Source: PALSA-1006 sp037140475
GTDB lineage: Bacteria > Pseudomonadota > Gammaproteobacteria > Burkholderiales > Gallionellaceae
DNA: 64,000 bases
Direction: 5' to 3'
Assembly: GCA_037140475.1 (NCBI GenBank)
Contig: JBAXEJ010000004.1
Location: forward strand, 1 to 64,000
The notes beneath the pieces were generated by a model, which had not been told where the DNA came from, did no database searches, and saw nothing but the letters and a program-made list of their open reading frames with translations. Positions 51,228-59,693 of the stretch are shown piece by piece; position 1 is the first letter of the stretch, and the number at the start of each line of letters is the position of its first letter. The translations under genes were made by a program, and so were the position numbers.

Positions 51228-52502
51228 ATGAAAATTTTGGTGATAGGTAACGGCGGCCGCGAACACGCACTGGCATGGCGCTTAGCGCAAGGCGCAAAAG
51301 TACAAAAAGTTTTCGTTGCCCCTGGCAATGCAGGCACTGAGTTAGAAGATGGCGTAGAAAACGTCGCCATCACAGCCATCCCTGAGCTGATTGAATTCGT
51401 TAAACACGAAGATATCTACATGACTGTCGTTGGCCCCGAAGCGCCTCTAGCTGCGGGTATCGTGGATGCCTTCCGTACTGAAGGACTCAAAATATTTGGC
51501 CCAAGCAAAGCGGCGGCACAACTCGAATCCTCCAAAGATTTCGCCAAGCGCTTCATGACGCGCCATAACATCCCGACGGCGTTTTTCGAGACCTTTAGCG
51601 ACATCGCACCTGCCAAAGCCTATGTGGAAAAACACGGTGCGCCTATCGTCATCAAGGCAGATGGACTTGCCGCAGGTAAAGGCGTGGTCGTTGCGATGAG
51701 CAAGCAAGAAGCCTTCGATGCTATCGACATGATGCTCTCGGACAACAAACTCGGTGATGCCGGTGCACGCGTAGTTATCGAAGAATTCCTCGCGGGCGAA
51801 GAAGCCAGCTTCATCGTGATGGTGGATGGCAAAAACGTGTTGGCGATGGCTACCAGCCAAGACCATAAACGCTTACTGGATGGCGACAACGGCCCTAACA
51901 CCGGCGGCATGGGCGCTTATTCTCCTGCTCCAGTTGTCACCCCCACGATCCACGCCAAAGTATTGCGCGAAGTGATCCAACCCGTGGTGCGCGGCATGGA
52001 AAGCGAAGGTATTACTTACACTGGCTTTTTATATGCCGGCTTGATGATTTCTCCCGACGGCGGCATCAAGGTACTCGAATTTAATTGCCGCATGGGCGAC
52101 CCAGAAACACAGCCGATCATGTTGCGTTTAAAGAGCGATTTTGCTGCCATCGTTGAGCACGCGATTGATGGAACCTTAGATAAAGTCGAAGCCGAATGGG
52201 ATAGACGGACTGCATTGGGCGTGGTCTTGGCGGCTGCCCATTATCCCGACACACCGCGCAAAGGCGATGTCATCACGGGTCTACCAAAGAAATTACAAGA
52301 CGCTCATGTCTTCCACGCAGGTACAACCACACAGGACGACAAAGTGGTCACCAACGGCGGGCGAGTGCTGTGCGTTGTCGCTTTGGGTGACATGGTGCGA
52401 CATGCACAAAAAAATGCCTATGACATCGCCGACACGATTCGCTTTGATGGCATGCAGATGCGCCGAGACATCGGCTGGCGTGCGATCCAGCATAAAAAGT
52501 AA
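51228..52502 (+). CDS. purD: Phosphoribosylamine-glycine ligase
   Basis: ATP-grasp enzyme (GAR synthetase) of 424 residues. ILVIGNGGREHALAWRLAQ begins the protein, VIKADGLAAGKGVVVA and GDNGPNTGGMGAYSPAP are ATP-grasp blocks, and FNCRMGDPETQPIMLRL holds metal-binding residues. A ribosome site TGAGGAG precedes the ATG. Together with purH it provides two late and early purine steps in one transcript. Confidence 0.97.
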   Translation: MKILVIGNGGREHALAWRLAQGAKVQKVFVAPGNAGTELEDGVENVAITAIPELIEFVKHEDIYMTVVGPEAPLAAGIVDAFRTEGLKIFGPSKAAAQLESSKDFAKRFMTRHNIPTAFFETFSDIAPAKAYVEKHGAPIVIKADGLAAGKGVVVAMSKQEAFDAIDMMLSDNKLGDAGARVVIEEFLAGEEASFIVMVDGKNVLAMATSQDHKRLLDGDNGPNTGGMGAYSPAPVVTPTIHAKVLREVIQPVVRGMESEGITYTGFLYAGLMISPDGGIKVLEFNCRMGDPETQPIMLRLKSDFAAIVEHAIDGTLDKVEAEWDRRTALGVVLAAAHYPDTPRKGDVITGLPKKLQDAHVFHAGTTTQDDKVVTNGGRVLCVVALGDMVRHAQKNAYDIADTIRFDGMQMRRDIGWRAIQHKK

Positions 52503-52505
52503 TTC

Positions 52506-53063
52506 GTGCAGCGCCCTGCGTTTTCTTTTCGCGCACTCGCCACCCACCTCAAGCGCGGCGGCTTAATCGCTTATCCCACAGAGTCTTGCTATGGCTTGGG
52601 CTGCGATCCAAATAGTCGCCAAGCGGTGCAGCGCATTCTTCAACTCAAACGACGCCCGCAGCAGAAGGGATTGATACTGATTGCTTCGGAATATTCTCAG
52701 ATAAGTCAATATATTCAATATATTACAAAAAATGAGCAAGCCAGACTCAAGAACGACGGCGCGCAAGCCATTACCTATTTAATGCCCGCACGGCCTTCTG
52801 CGCCACGCTGGTTACGCGGCAAACATGACTCGCTGGCCATTCGGTTTACCGCGCACCCTGTCGCAAAAAATTTATGCCGCGCTAGCCATAGCGCATTAGT
52901 TTCTACCAGCGCGAATCGAAGCGGTATGCGTCCTGCTAAAACTTACGCCGAGTGCCAGCGCTTGTTTGGCAAAAATGTTTGGGTGCTACGCGGCCGCATC
53001 GGAAAACGTAAGCAGCCTTCAACAATACGCGCGTGGTCGGATGATAGAATCGTGCGCAAATAA
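52506..53063 (+). CDS. tsaC: L-threonylcarbamoyladenylate synthase
   Basis: YrdC/Sua5-fold enzyme of 185 residues that makes threonylcarbamoyl-AMP for the t6A base at position 37 of ANN-decoding tRNAs. GGLIAYPTESCYGLGCDP and KRRPQQKGLILIAS are the nucleotide and substrate blocks; DSLAIRFTAHP and ALVSTSANRSGMRPAKT follow. It lacks the Sua5 C-terminal domain, so the short TsaC form applies. The start is a GTG 3 bases after purD. Confidence 0.9.
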   Translation: MQRPAFSFRALATHLKRGGLIAYPTESCYGLGCDPNSRQAVQRILQLKRRPQQKGLILIASEYSQISQYIQYITKNEQARLKNDGAQAITYLMPARPSAPRWLRGKHDSLAIRFTAHPVAKNLCRASHSALVSTSANRSGMRPAKTYAECQRLFGKNVWVLRGRIGKRKQPSTIRAWSDDRIVRK

Positions 53064-53085
53064 CAACGAACACACCGGAGAAAAA

Positions 53086-54000
53086 ATGGATAGCAATGCC
53101 GTAAAAAAATACCTGCTTGGACTGCAAGAACAGATTGTTCAAGGACTCGAAAAAATTGATGGCAAACCTTTTTTGCGCGACCCATGGACGCGTGCCACCG
53201 GTAGCGGCGGCATCGGTAAAGGTGAAGGTATTAGCTGCATCATCGAGGAAGGTAATGTGTTGGAACGCGGCGGTGTCGCTTTCTCCCATGTGCAAGGCGA
53301 CAAAATGCCTGCCTCGGCTACCGCGCATCGCCCAGAATTAGCCGGATGTAGCTGGGAAGCGATGGGGGTGTCATTGGTGATGCACCCGCGCAACCCCTAC
53401 GCGCCAACATCGCACGCCAACGTGCGCATGTTCATGGCACACAAACCGAGTGGCGAAAAAGTGTTTTGGTTTGGCGGTGGCATGGACCTCACGCCTTATT
53501 ACGGTTTTGAAGAAGACGCAAAACACTTCCACAAAGCTTGCAAAAATTCACTTGCGCCGTTTGATCCGTCCTTACATCCGAAATACAAAAAATGGTGCGA
53601 TGAGTATTTCTTCTTGAAGCATCGCAACGAGCCGCGCGGTGTGGGCGGTATTTTCTTTGACGACTTGAGTGAGCCGAATTTCGAGACCGCATTCGCGATT
53701 CAACAAAGTGTCGGTGACCATTACCTAAGCGCCTATGCACCGCTGTTGGAAAAACGCAAAGACACGCCTTACGGTGAGCGCGAGCGCGATTTCCAACTGT
53801 ATCGTCGCGGACGTTATGTGGAATTCAATCTGGTGATCGACCGTGGCACCATCTTTGGCTTGCAATCGAATGGCCGCACCGAGTCTATTTTGCTTTCCAT
53901 GCCACCTCTGGTGAAATGGCGCTACGACTGGCATCCTGAAGCCGGCTCGCCAGAAGCCGATTTATACGATAAATTTTTAGTACCGCAAGATTGGGTTTAA
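53086..54000 (+). CDS. hemF: Oxygen-dependent coproporphyrinogen III oxidase
   Basis: Heme-pathway enzyme of 304 residues that decarboxylates two propionates with oxygen. Family blocks are ISCIIEEGNVLERGGVAFSHV, ATAHRPELAGCSW, SHANVRMFMAH, WFGGGMDLTPYYGF and EFNLVIDRGTIFGLQSNGRTESILLSMPP. The frame is open from 52966, but the ATG at 53086 after CCGGAG gives the usual length. It implies at least microaerobic life. Confidence 0.97.
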   Translation: MDSNAVKKYLLGLQEQIVQGLEKIDGKPFLRDPWTRATGSGGIGKGEGISCIIEEGNVLERGGVAFSHVQGDKMPASATAHRPELAGCSWEAMGVSLVMHPRNPYAPTSHANVRMFMAHKPSGEKVFWFGGGMDLTPYYGFEEDAKHFHKACKNSLAPFDPSLHPKYKKWCDEYFFLKHRNEPRGVGGIFFDDLSEPNFETAFAIQQSVGDHYLSAYAPLLEKRKDTPYGERERDFQLYRRGRYVEFNLVIDRGTIFGLQSNGRTESILLSMPPLVKWRYDWHPEAGSPEADLYDKFLVPQDWV

Positions 54001-54015
54001 CTTGGAAAGGTAGTC

Positions 54016-54636
54016 ATGTCTGGAAAAAACCATTGGGAAAACGTCTACACCAGCAAAGCATCCGATGCTGTGAGTTGGTTTCAGCCACATGCCGATTTAT
54101 CGCTCGATATCATTAAGGGCACAGGCGTTGAAAAAACGGCGAGCATCATTGATGTCGGCGGAGGTGCTTCTACTTTAGTCGATGATCTTCTCAATAATGG
54201 ATATCAAGACATCACCGTGCTCGATTTATCTGCCGCGGCATTAACAACCGCGCATCGTCGTTTAGGCAAGCAAGGTGACAATGTACAGTGGCTAGAAGCG
54301 GACATCACCAACATCGAGTTACCGGCTCAGCGTTACGACATCTGGCACGACCGCGCCGTATTTCACTTTTTGACCGACCCCGCGCAACGCGCGCGCTACG
54401 TACAAAAAGTTTTGAACTCCGTCAAACTCGGCGGTCATGTCATTGTCGCCACCTTCGCTGAGGACGGTCCCTTGCAGTGCAGTGGATTGCCCGTCATGCG
54501 CTACAGCCCAGGTGAGCTGCATGATCAGTTTGGTGCGGCCTTTGTATTACTCAAGCATCAAAAAGAAGCACATCACACACCCTCCGGCGCGGTGCAGCAA
54601 TTCACTTACTGTTACTGTCGACGCACACCTTCTTAA
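54016..54636 (+). CDS. Class I SAM-dependent methyltransferase
   Basis: Methyltransferase of 206 residues. The start HWENVYTSKASDAVSWFQPH is typical of a small bacterial group. SIIDVGGGASTLVDDLL is the SAM motif I, ITVLDLSAAAL the ribose-binding acid, and YDIWHDRAVFHFLTDPAQR and LGGHVIVATFAEDGPLQCSGL follow. The substrate is unknown; thiopurine-type detoxification enzymes are distant relatives. It lies 15 bases after hemF and its last 4 bases overlap the convergent oxyR. Confidence 0.82.
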   Translation: MSGKNHWENVYTSKASDAVSWFQPHADLSLDIIKGTGVEKTASIIDVGGGASTLVDDLLNNGYQDITVLDLSAAALTTAHRRLGKQGDNVQWLEADITNIELPAQRYDIWHDRAVFHFLTDPAQRARYVQKVLNSVKLGGHVIVATFAEDGPLQCSGLPVMRYSPGELHDQFGAAFVLLKHQKEAHHTPSGAVQQFTYCYCRRTPS

Positions 54637-55535
54637 AGCTTGTTGATGCCAACTAGTTTGGCATGCATCACTGCTTCGATGAGCGCCTCAATAGCCTGAG
54701 TGCGGGCAAAACTTTTGCGCCAAGCCAACGCAATTCGTCTTGAAGGAATCGGTTTCGCAAACGGAATGATTTTTATCAACTTACTCCGATAACGCGGACT
54801 ATTCGCCGAAGCCGGTAGCACGGTAATGCCTAAGCCCGAAGCGACCATGTTGCGGATCGTCTCCAATGAAGTGCCCTTCTGAATATCGGCTCCTTTGCGA
54901 TTAAGATCAGGGCAAGCCTCTGCCACCTGATTACTGAAGCAATGACCCGAATCCAACAGCAGCACTTTCTCCTCGGATAACTCTTGAGCTTTAATACTGC
55001 GGCGATCCGCCCAGCCATGCTCTGCACTCACTACTACTTCAAAATCCTCGTCGTACAGTGCCTGTGTAAGAATGCTGGCATCGCCATACGGCAGCGCAAT
55101 CACGATCACGTCCAGCTTACCGTTACGCAACAGAATATCTAAATTCGCGGTGATATTTTCTTCCACCTCTAATGGCATCTCAGGCGCAACTTTTTTTAAT
55201 GCGGGAATAAGGTCTGGTAGCAAATAAGGACCAACGCTATGAATCACCCCAATACGCAATGGCGTGGTGAGTTGATTGCTACCTTGTTTAGCAATTTCGC
55301 GAATCCGTTCGGCTTCTTCTAAAACTCGCTGCGCCTGCTCAACAATCGCGCTGCCAACTGGTGTCACTGTAATTTCACTTTTGCCACGCTCAAAGATTTT
55401 TACGCCCAAATCTACTTCTAACTTCTGTATCGCCAATGAGAGTGCGGGTTGGCTAATAAAAGAGCGTTCTGCCGCACGGCGAAAATTACGCTCTTGCGCC
55501 ACCGCCACAATAAAACGTAGTTCGTTGAGTGTCAT
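54633..55535 (-). CDS. oxyR: Hydrogen-peroxide sensing LysR-family regulator OxyR
   Basis: LysR regulator of 300 residues. The winged helix (1-60) is RNFRRAAERSFISQPALSLAIQKLE. The regulatory domain holds the redox pair at Cys199 and Cys208, the same positions as in E. coli (DSGHCFSNQVAEAC). Oxidation by peroxide should form a disulfide between them and switch the regulator on. It is divergent from a rubrerythrin-rubredoxin-dps-reductase operon, its probable target. A 21-base inverted repeat lies between them. Confidence 0.93.
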   Translation of the reverse strand: MTLNELRFIVAVAQERNFRRAAERSFISQPALSLAIQKLEVDLGVKIFERGKSEITVTPVGSAIVEQAQRVLEEAERIREIAKQGSNQLTTPLRIGVIHSVGPYLLPDLIPALKKVAPEMPLEVEENITANLDILLRNGKLDVIVIALPYGDASILTQALYDEDFEVVVSAEHGWADRRSIKAQELSEEKVLLLDSGHCFSNQVAEACPDLNRKGADIQKGTSLETIRNMVASGLGITVLPASANSPRYRSKLIKIIPFAKPIPSRRIALAWRKSFARTQAIEALIEAVMHAKLVGINKL

Positions 55536-55548
55536 TTCAATCTCCTTA

Positions 55549-55569
55549 GTGATTTGGATACTAAATCAC
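55549..55569. promoter_or_regulatory. Inverted repeat in the oxyR-rubrerythrin intergenic region
   Basis: GTGATTT and AAATCAC are separated by seven bases (GGATACT), starting 14 bases upstream of the oxyR ATG. Position and symmetry fit a LysR-type binding site used for oxyR autoregulation and activation of the divergent operon. It does not match the four-part ATAG/CTAT OxyR consensus well. Confidence 0.5.
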
Positions 55570-55667
55570 CTTAGTTAAAACAATCAATTAGATTTATGGA
55601 TGCTACCTGTCTAAAGTGCAGGCCATGGACAGACACCACCGTTTGTTTAACTCAAAGGAGACTCAAC

Positions 55668-56135
55668 ATGAACCGACCCGAAATTAAAACGATGGCTAAC
55701 TTAGAGGCAGCTTTTGCTGGCGAATCAATGGCGCATACCAAATATCGTTACTTTGCCAAAATCGCTCGCGCCGAAGGCCACGAAGAAGTTGCGCGCGTGT
55801 TTGAAGAAACTGCAGCACAAGAAGTGCAACACGCATTAGGGCATCTTGACTTGCTTTACCCCAGAGCTGAAATGAATACTGCACGCTGCCTACAAATGGC
55901 AATTGAAGGTGAGACATACGAATACACTGAGATGTATCCTAGCTTCCTAAAAACAGCTAAGCAGGAAGGTGATACGGCAGCTGCCACAGAAATTTCAGCA
56001 CAGATTGCAGAATCAAAAGAGCATGCTGAAATGTTTAAAGCAACTTTGGAAAAAGCCGCAAAACGTTTCGCAGCGCTCGCTAAAGTTGAAGAGCGTCACG
56101 CGAATCAATACCGCGCAGTTTTAGCAAAAATTTAA
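55668..56135 (+). CDS. Rubrerythrin (without rubredoxin domain)
   Basis: Diiron peroxide-reducing protein of 155 residues, a four-helix bundle. The iron ligands are in LEAAFAGESMAHTKYRYF, RVFEETAAQEVQHALGHL and the second pair QMAIEGETYEYTEMYPSFL and IAESKEHAEMF. The C-terminal rubredoxin domain of classical rubrerythrin is missing. A separate rubredoxin gene follows, so electron delivery is split over two proteins. The frame opens at 55596, but the ATG at 55668 after AAAGGAG is the start. Confidence 0.92.
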   Translation: MNRPEIKTMANLEAAFAGESMAHTKYRYFAKIARAEGHEEVARVFEETAAQEVQHALGHLDLLYPRAEMNTARCLQMAIEGETYEYTEMYPSFLKTAKQEGDTAAATEISAQIAESKEHAEMFKATLEKAAKRFAALAKVEERHANQYRAVLAKI

Positions 56136-56158
56136 TTTTCAATTTTAAGGAGAACATC

Positions 56159-56323
56159 ATGAAAGTTTGGCAATGTGTAGTATGTGGTTTCATTTATGAC
56201 GAAGCAGTGGGCTTACCGGCTGAAGGTCTCAAAGCAGGTACCGCTTGGAAAGACATCCCTGAAGATTGGGCATGCCCTGATTGCGGCGTATCAAAAGCCG
56301 ATTTTGAGATGGTTGAAATTTAA
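56159..56323 (+). CDS. Rubredoxin
   Basis: One-iron electron carrier of 54 residues. Two CxxC knuckles bind the iron: QCVVCGF (Cys6, Cys9) and ACPDCGV (Cys39, Cys42). DIPEDWACPDCG is the family signature. The ATG follows AAGGAG at good spacing. It probably passes electrons from the NAD(P)H-dependent reductase encoded downstream to the rubrerythrin encoded upstream. Confidence 0.95.
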   Translation: MKVWQCVVCGFIYDEAVGLPAEGLKAGTAWKDIPEDWACPDCGVSKADFEMVEI

Positions 56324-56345
56324 ACCTCTTGTAAAGGAGAGCATC

Positions 56346-56843
56346 ATGAGCAAAGCGAAAAACAATAAGTCCGCTTCGATCAATATCGGGATCTCTGAAA
56401 AAGATCGTAGCAAGATTGCGGATGGGCTGTCGCGCATGTTGGCGGATAGCTATACCTTGTATCTTAAAACGCATAATTTTCACTGGAACGTGACTGGGCC
56501 AATGTTTCAAACTTTGCACCTGATGTTTATGACGCAGTACAACGAAACTTGGTTAGCGGTCGATTCACTGGCTGAACGTATCCGCGCATTGGGTCATCCT
56601 GCACCCGGCAGTTATGAACAATTCGCCGCACTCACTTCAATTAAAGATAGTGATGGGGTACCCAATGCGAAGGAAATGATTCGGCAGTTAGTGGAAGCAC
56701 AGGAAACCGTCGTGCGCACTGCCCGCGAGGTTTTTGTTATTGCAGAAAAAGCGGGCGATCAACCGACCGCTGATCTGCTCACACAACGCATGACCGTGCA
56801 TGAGCAAAATGCGTGGATGTTACGCAGCTTGCTAGAAGACTAA
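56346..56843 (+). CDS. dps: Dps-family ferritin-like DNA-protection protein
   Basis: Dodecameric iron-oxidising protein of 165 residues that stores iron and shields DNA from peroxide. Inter-subunit ferroxidase residues are seen in KTHNFHWNVTGPMFQTLH and in YNETWLAVDSLAERIRALG. A Lys/Asn-rich N-terminal tail could touch DNA. The frame is open from 56184 across the rubredoxin gene, but the ATG at 56346 after AAAGGAG is the start. Confidence 0.93.
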   Translation: MSKAKNNKSASINIGISEKDRSKIADGLSRMLADSYTLYLKTHNFHWNVTGPMFQTLHLMFMTQYNETWLAVDSLAERIRALGHPAPGSYEQFAALTSIKDSDGVPNAKEMIRQLVEAQETVVRTAREVFVIAEKAGDQPTADLLTQRMTVHEQNAWMLRSLLED

Positions 56844-56854
56844 GGAGAGTAATC

Positions 56855-57991
56855 GTGAAACCCATCGTGATTGTCGGCAGCGGCATAGCGGCTTACACCG
56901 TCATCCGTGAACTACGAAAAATTAATCGTGACTTACCTATCACCTTGGTTTCTCGTGACAGCGGCGATAGCTACTCAAAGCCCATGCTATCGAATGCCTT
57001 TGCACAGAAGAAAGATATAAGCAATTTGGTGCAAACATCGGCGACGGGAATGGCAAAGCAGCTGGACTTTAATCTGCTTGCGAATACTGAGGTGCGCGCC
57101 ATTGATCGTGAGCGCAAGCAATTAGATACCGCCTCGGGCGTTGTTGAATACGAAAAATTAGTCTTGGCAGTCGGTGCTGATCCCATTCGCATTCCATTAC
57201 AAGGCGGTGCTGCGGATGCTGTTTTATCAGTGAATAATTTGACCGATTACGCAGTGTTTCGCGAACAACTTACAAACGCAAAGTCAGTTGCCATCATGGG
57301 TGGAGGGCTCATCGGATGCGAGTTTGCCAATGACCTCGCCACAGCAGGCTACGCCGTAACTGTGATTGACCCAAGCGCCTACCCGCTGGCCAGCCTAATG
57401 CCTGAACAAGCAGGAAAGCAGCTGCTCGCACCACTCGAAAAAATCGGCGTCACTTGGCATTTTGGCACCTCGGTCCAAAGCATGAACAAAGCGGGATCTG
57501 GCTTCACGCTGACACTCGCCAATAGCACTAGCTTGCAAGCCGATCTCGTGCTCTCTGCAGTCGGTCTGCGCCCACGCATTCAATTAGCAAGCAATGCAGG
57601 TTTGGCCGTTAATCGCGGCATCGTTGTGGATGCCTCGCTGCGCACAAATGATGCTTCGATTTTTGCACTGGGTGATTGTGCCGAGATTGAAGGCAAGGTT
57701 TTGCCTTATATTTTGCCGATCATGAATGCGGCGAGAGCACTGGCTAAAGTCCTCAATGGAGAAGATGCAAAGGTTATTTTTCCCGCCATGCCAGTGGTGG
57801 TTAAAACACCTGCACATCCCGTTGCCTTGTCACCTGTGGCGCGTGATGCCGTCGGTATATGGCAACTCTTGGCATCCGGCGATGGAGTGAAAATGGGGTT
57901 TTTTGATCAAGCGCAAAACATGCTTGGCTTTGCACTCACTGGCGAATTTGCTAGCGAGCGTTCAGAGATGGCGCAAAAACTGGTTATTTGA
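56855..57991 (+). CDS. FAD-dependent rubredoxin:NAD(P)+ reductase-like protein
   Basis: Pyridine-nucleotide-disulfide reductase-like flavoprotein of 378 residues. IVIVGSGIAAYTVIRELRK is the FAD fold, VAIMGGGLIGCEFANDL the NAD(P) fold, and SIFALGDCAEIEGK the second FAD block. NorW and rubredoxin reductases have this plan, and the operon places it with rubredoxin. A GTG at 56855 after AGGAG is the start; the open frame from 56813 lies in dps. Its last 8 bases overlap the end of ubiA. Confidence 0.87.
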   Translation: MKPIVIVGSGIAAYTVIRELRKINRDLPITLVSRDSGDSYSKPMLSNAFAQKKDISNLVQTSATGMAKQLDFNLLANTEVRAIDRERKQLDTASGVVEYEKLVLAVGADPIRIPLQGGAADAVLSVNNLTDYAVFREQLTNAKSVAIMGGGLIGCEFANDLATAGYAVTVIDPSAYPLASLMPEQAGKQLLAPLEKIGVTWHFGTSVQSMNKAGSGFTLTLANSTSLQADLVLSAVGLRPRIQLASNAGLAVNRGIVVDASLRTNDASIFALGDCAEIEGKVLPYILPIMNAARALAKVLNGEDAKVIFPAMPVVVKTPAHPVALSPVARDAVGIWQLLASGDGVKMGFFDQAQNMLGFALTGEFASERSEMAQKLVI

Positions 57992-58847
57992 TGAGGTAGT
58001 CAAGGGCGATGCCCGCAAACACCGCAGCACCTATCCAGTTGTTATGCAAAAAAGCCGCGAAGCATTTTTCGCGGCTTCTTTCTTTAATCAAGCCATAGTG
58101 ATAAAACGCGATGCCCTCGGCAACGATCAACCCCGCAAAGAATGCCACTCCTAGTCCGGTCATGAGTCCTGCCACTGCAAGCAAAGTCAGTGTAATGCCG
58201 TAACAAACCATCACCGCAATCACGTCGTATTTTCCAAAAAACAATGCCGAGGAATGAATGCCGAGATGAATATCATCATCACGATCGACCATCGCATATT
58301 CAGTGTCGTAAGCAATCGCCCAAAATACGTTTGCCAGCAACAACACCCAAGCCACTGTCGGCACATCCCCTAGCGTTGCGGCAAACGCCATCGGAATGCC
58401 AAAGCCAAAGGCAATCCCCAAATAAGCCTGAGGAATGGCAAAAAAACGCTTGGTAAACGGATAGCTTGCTGCAAGAAATACCGCAGGAATTGACAGCAAC
58501 AGGGTCAAACGATTCAAAGGAAGTATTAATAGAAAGGCAATGAGCGACAAACCCGCAGCCAACAATAACGCTTCGCGCGTACTCACCTTGCCGCTGGTGA
58601 GCGGCCTGTCTTTAGTACGTTTCACATGCTTATCAATATCGCGGTCTGCATAGTCGTTAATCACGCACCCAGCAGAGCGCATCAGCACCGTCCCCAAAGT
58701 AAAGATAAGCAAGATTAACCAATTGGGATGTCCTGCGCTCGCAATCCATAGCCCCCACAGCGTGGGCCAGAGCAACAGCAAAATACCAATAGGACGATGC
58801 AGGCGGGCGAGTTGAAAGTAGAGATGTAAACGTTCAGTGAGATTCAT
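57984..58847 (-). CDS. ubiA: 4-hydroxybenzoate octaprenyltransferase
   Basis: Integral membrane prenyltransferase of 287 residues in ubiquinone synthesis. The first Asp-rich motif is AGCVINDYADRDIDKHVKRT (NDxxDxxxD) and the second is AYDTEYAMVDRDDD. About eight membrane helices are visible. The ubiC gene about 4 kb away on the same strand makes its aromatic substrate. The gene converges with the reductase operon. Confidence 0.95.
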   Translation of the reverse strand: MNLTERLHLYFQLARLHRPIGILLLLWPTLWGLWIASAGHPNWLILLIFTLGTVLMRSAGCVINDYADRDIDKHVKRTKDRPLTSGKVSTREALLLAAGLSLIAFLLILPLNRLTLLLSIPAVFLAASYPFTKRFFAIPQAYLGIAFGFGIPMAFAATLGDVPTVAWVLLLANVFWAIAYDTEYAMVDRDDDIHLGIHSSALFFGKYDVIAVMVCYGITLTLLAVAGLMTGLGVAFFAGLIVAEGIAFYHYGLIKERSREKCFAAFLHNNWIGAAVFAGIALDYLIK

Positions 58848-58868
58848 GAGCTGATTTTAACTCAGCTC
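58848..58868. promoter_or_regulatory. Inverted repeat directly upstream of ubiA
   Basis: GAGCTGA (58848-58854) and TCAGCTC (58862-58868) form a 7-bp stem with a 7-base loop immediately before the ubiA ATG. No clear ribosome site is visible, so the hairpin may affect translation initiation, or the palindrome may be an operator. The role is speculative. Confidence 0.3.
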
Positions 58869-58904
58869 GAGCTGTAAACTGCACATACAAACTAAGGCAA
58901 AAGC

Positions 58905-59267
58905 TTAAACATAAAACTTGGAATCCTTACGTTTTCCCGGCTTGGCTTTTTGTATCACCACCCCTTTGACTACCTCAACACCTGGCACGTCTTCACTCGG
59001 AAAATTTTCATTCAGTGCCACCAGCGAGTGGCGTCCATCCTGAATGCGCATTTGCCGCATGGTGTATTCCCCGTTATGAAAAGCCACCACAAAAGAACCG
59101 TCTTTCACCAAGCCATCCGGCTCAACAATAATGACGTCGCCCTCGACAAATTCCGGCATCATCGACTCGCCATGCACCATCAGAGCATAAGCCTCGCCAC
59201 TACTGCATGAATCGCCCTCGCTGATCTCTTCAGCCGGCATGATGGGTATGATTTTATGTGTGCTCAT
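58905..59267 (-). CDS. Orphan S24-type (LexA/UmuD-like) peptidase-fold protein
   Basis: Protein of 120 residues consisting of only the LexA/UmuD C-terminal fold. VHGESMMPEF contains the Ser nucleophile (Ser35), GDVIIVEPD the usual strand, and NGEYTMRQM aligns with the catalytic Lys segment of UmuD but has Arg71 there. There is no Ala-Gly cleavage loop with an N-terminal DNA-binding domain, and no umuC partner beside it. It may be a UmuD-like subunit or a degenerate repressor fragment. It lies 30 bases after mazF. Confidence 0.7.
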   Translation of the reverse strand: MSTHKIIPIMPAEEISEGDSCSSGEAYALMVHGESMMPEFVEGDVIIVEPDGLVKDGSFVVAFHNGEYTMRQMRIQDGRHSLVALNENFPSEDVPGVEVVKGVVIQKAKPGKRKDSKFYV

Positions 59268-59297
59268 TTAATCGCTTTCGTTTTTGATATTTTTAAC

Positions 59298-59693
59298 TTA
59301 GCCAGCTACTTGAATAATCTGATTCAATCGCTCACAAACCTCGGCAAATTTAGCATCACTCAGTGCTTTAAGTGGATGCATTTTTGCCTTGCGCAAGCGC
59401 CAGTCAAAAGACTTAGGCTGATGGCACAACACAAAACTAATTTGCCCTGCTTTACGACCCGATGCTTTTCCTACGGCCACTGCAAAAGGGTTATCTGAGT
59501 TGTATTCCGCAGTCGTCATAGGCAGACCAATCACCAGAGAGGTCTTCTCATTAAATACACGCGGTGACAACACCAAAAAAGGATGCACATCGCGCATCTC
59601 TCGCCCTACCTGTGGATTGCAATCAATCCAGATAATCTCTTGCCGGTCTGGCACCCAGCGTTTTGTCGGCGCAGTTTTGGATGCGACTACCAA
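59298..59693 (-). CDS. mazF: MazF/PemK-family toxin (mRNA interferase)
   Basis: Type II toxin of 131 residues, a predicted endoribonuclease. QEIIWIDCNPQVGREMRDVHPFLVLSPRVFN is the family start with the active-site Arg region, followed by VIGLPMTT and GQISFVLCHQPKSFDWR. The start codon appears to be a TTG at 59693 that overlaps the mazE stop region and follows GGGAG; no ATG lies nearby before the conserved part. Low-efficiency initiation would keep toxin below antitoxin. Confidence 0.85.
   Translation of the reverse strand: MVVASKTAPTKRWVPDRQEIIWIDCNPQVGREMRDVHPFLVLSPRVFNEKTSLVIGLPMTTAEYNSDNPFAVAVGKASGRKAGQISFVLCHQPKSFDWRLRKAKMHPLKALSDAKFAEVCERLNQIIQVAG

Noticed and set aside
50772..51266. 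A 164-codon open frame on the minus strand over purH and the purD start
   Set aside because: It lies opposite two certain purine genes and shows no recognisable motif.
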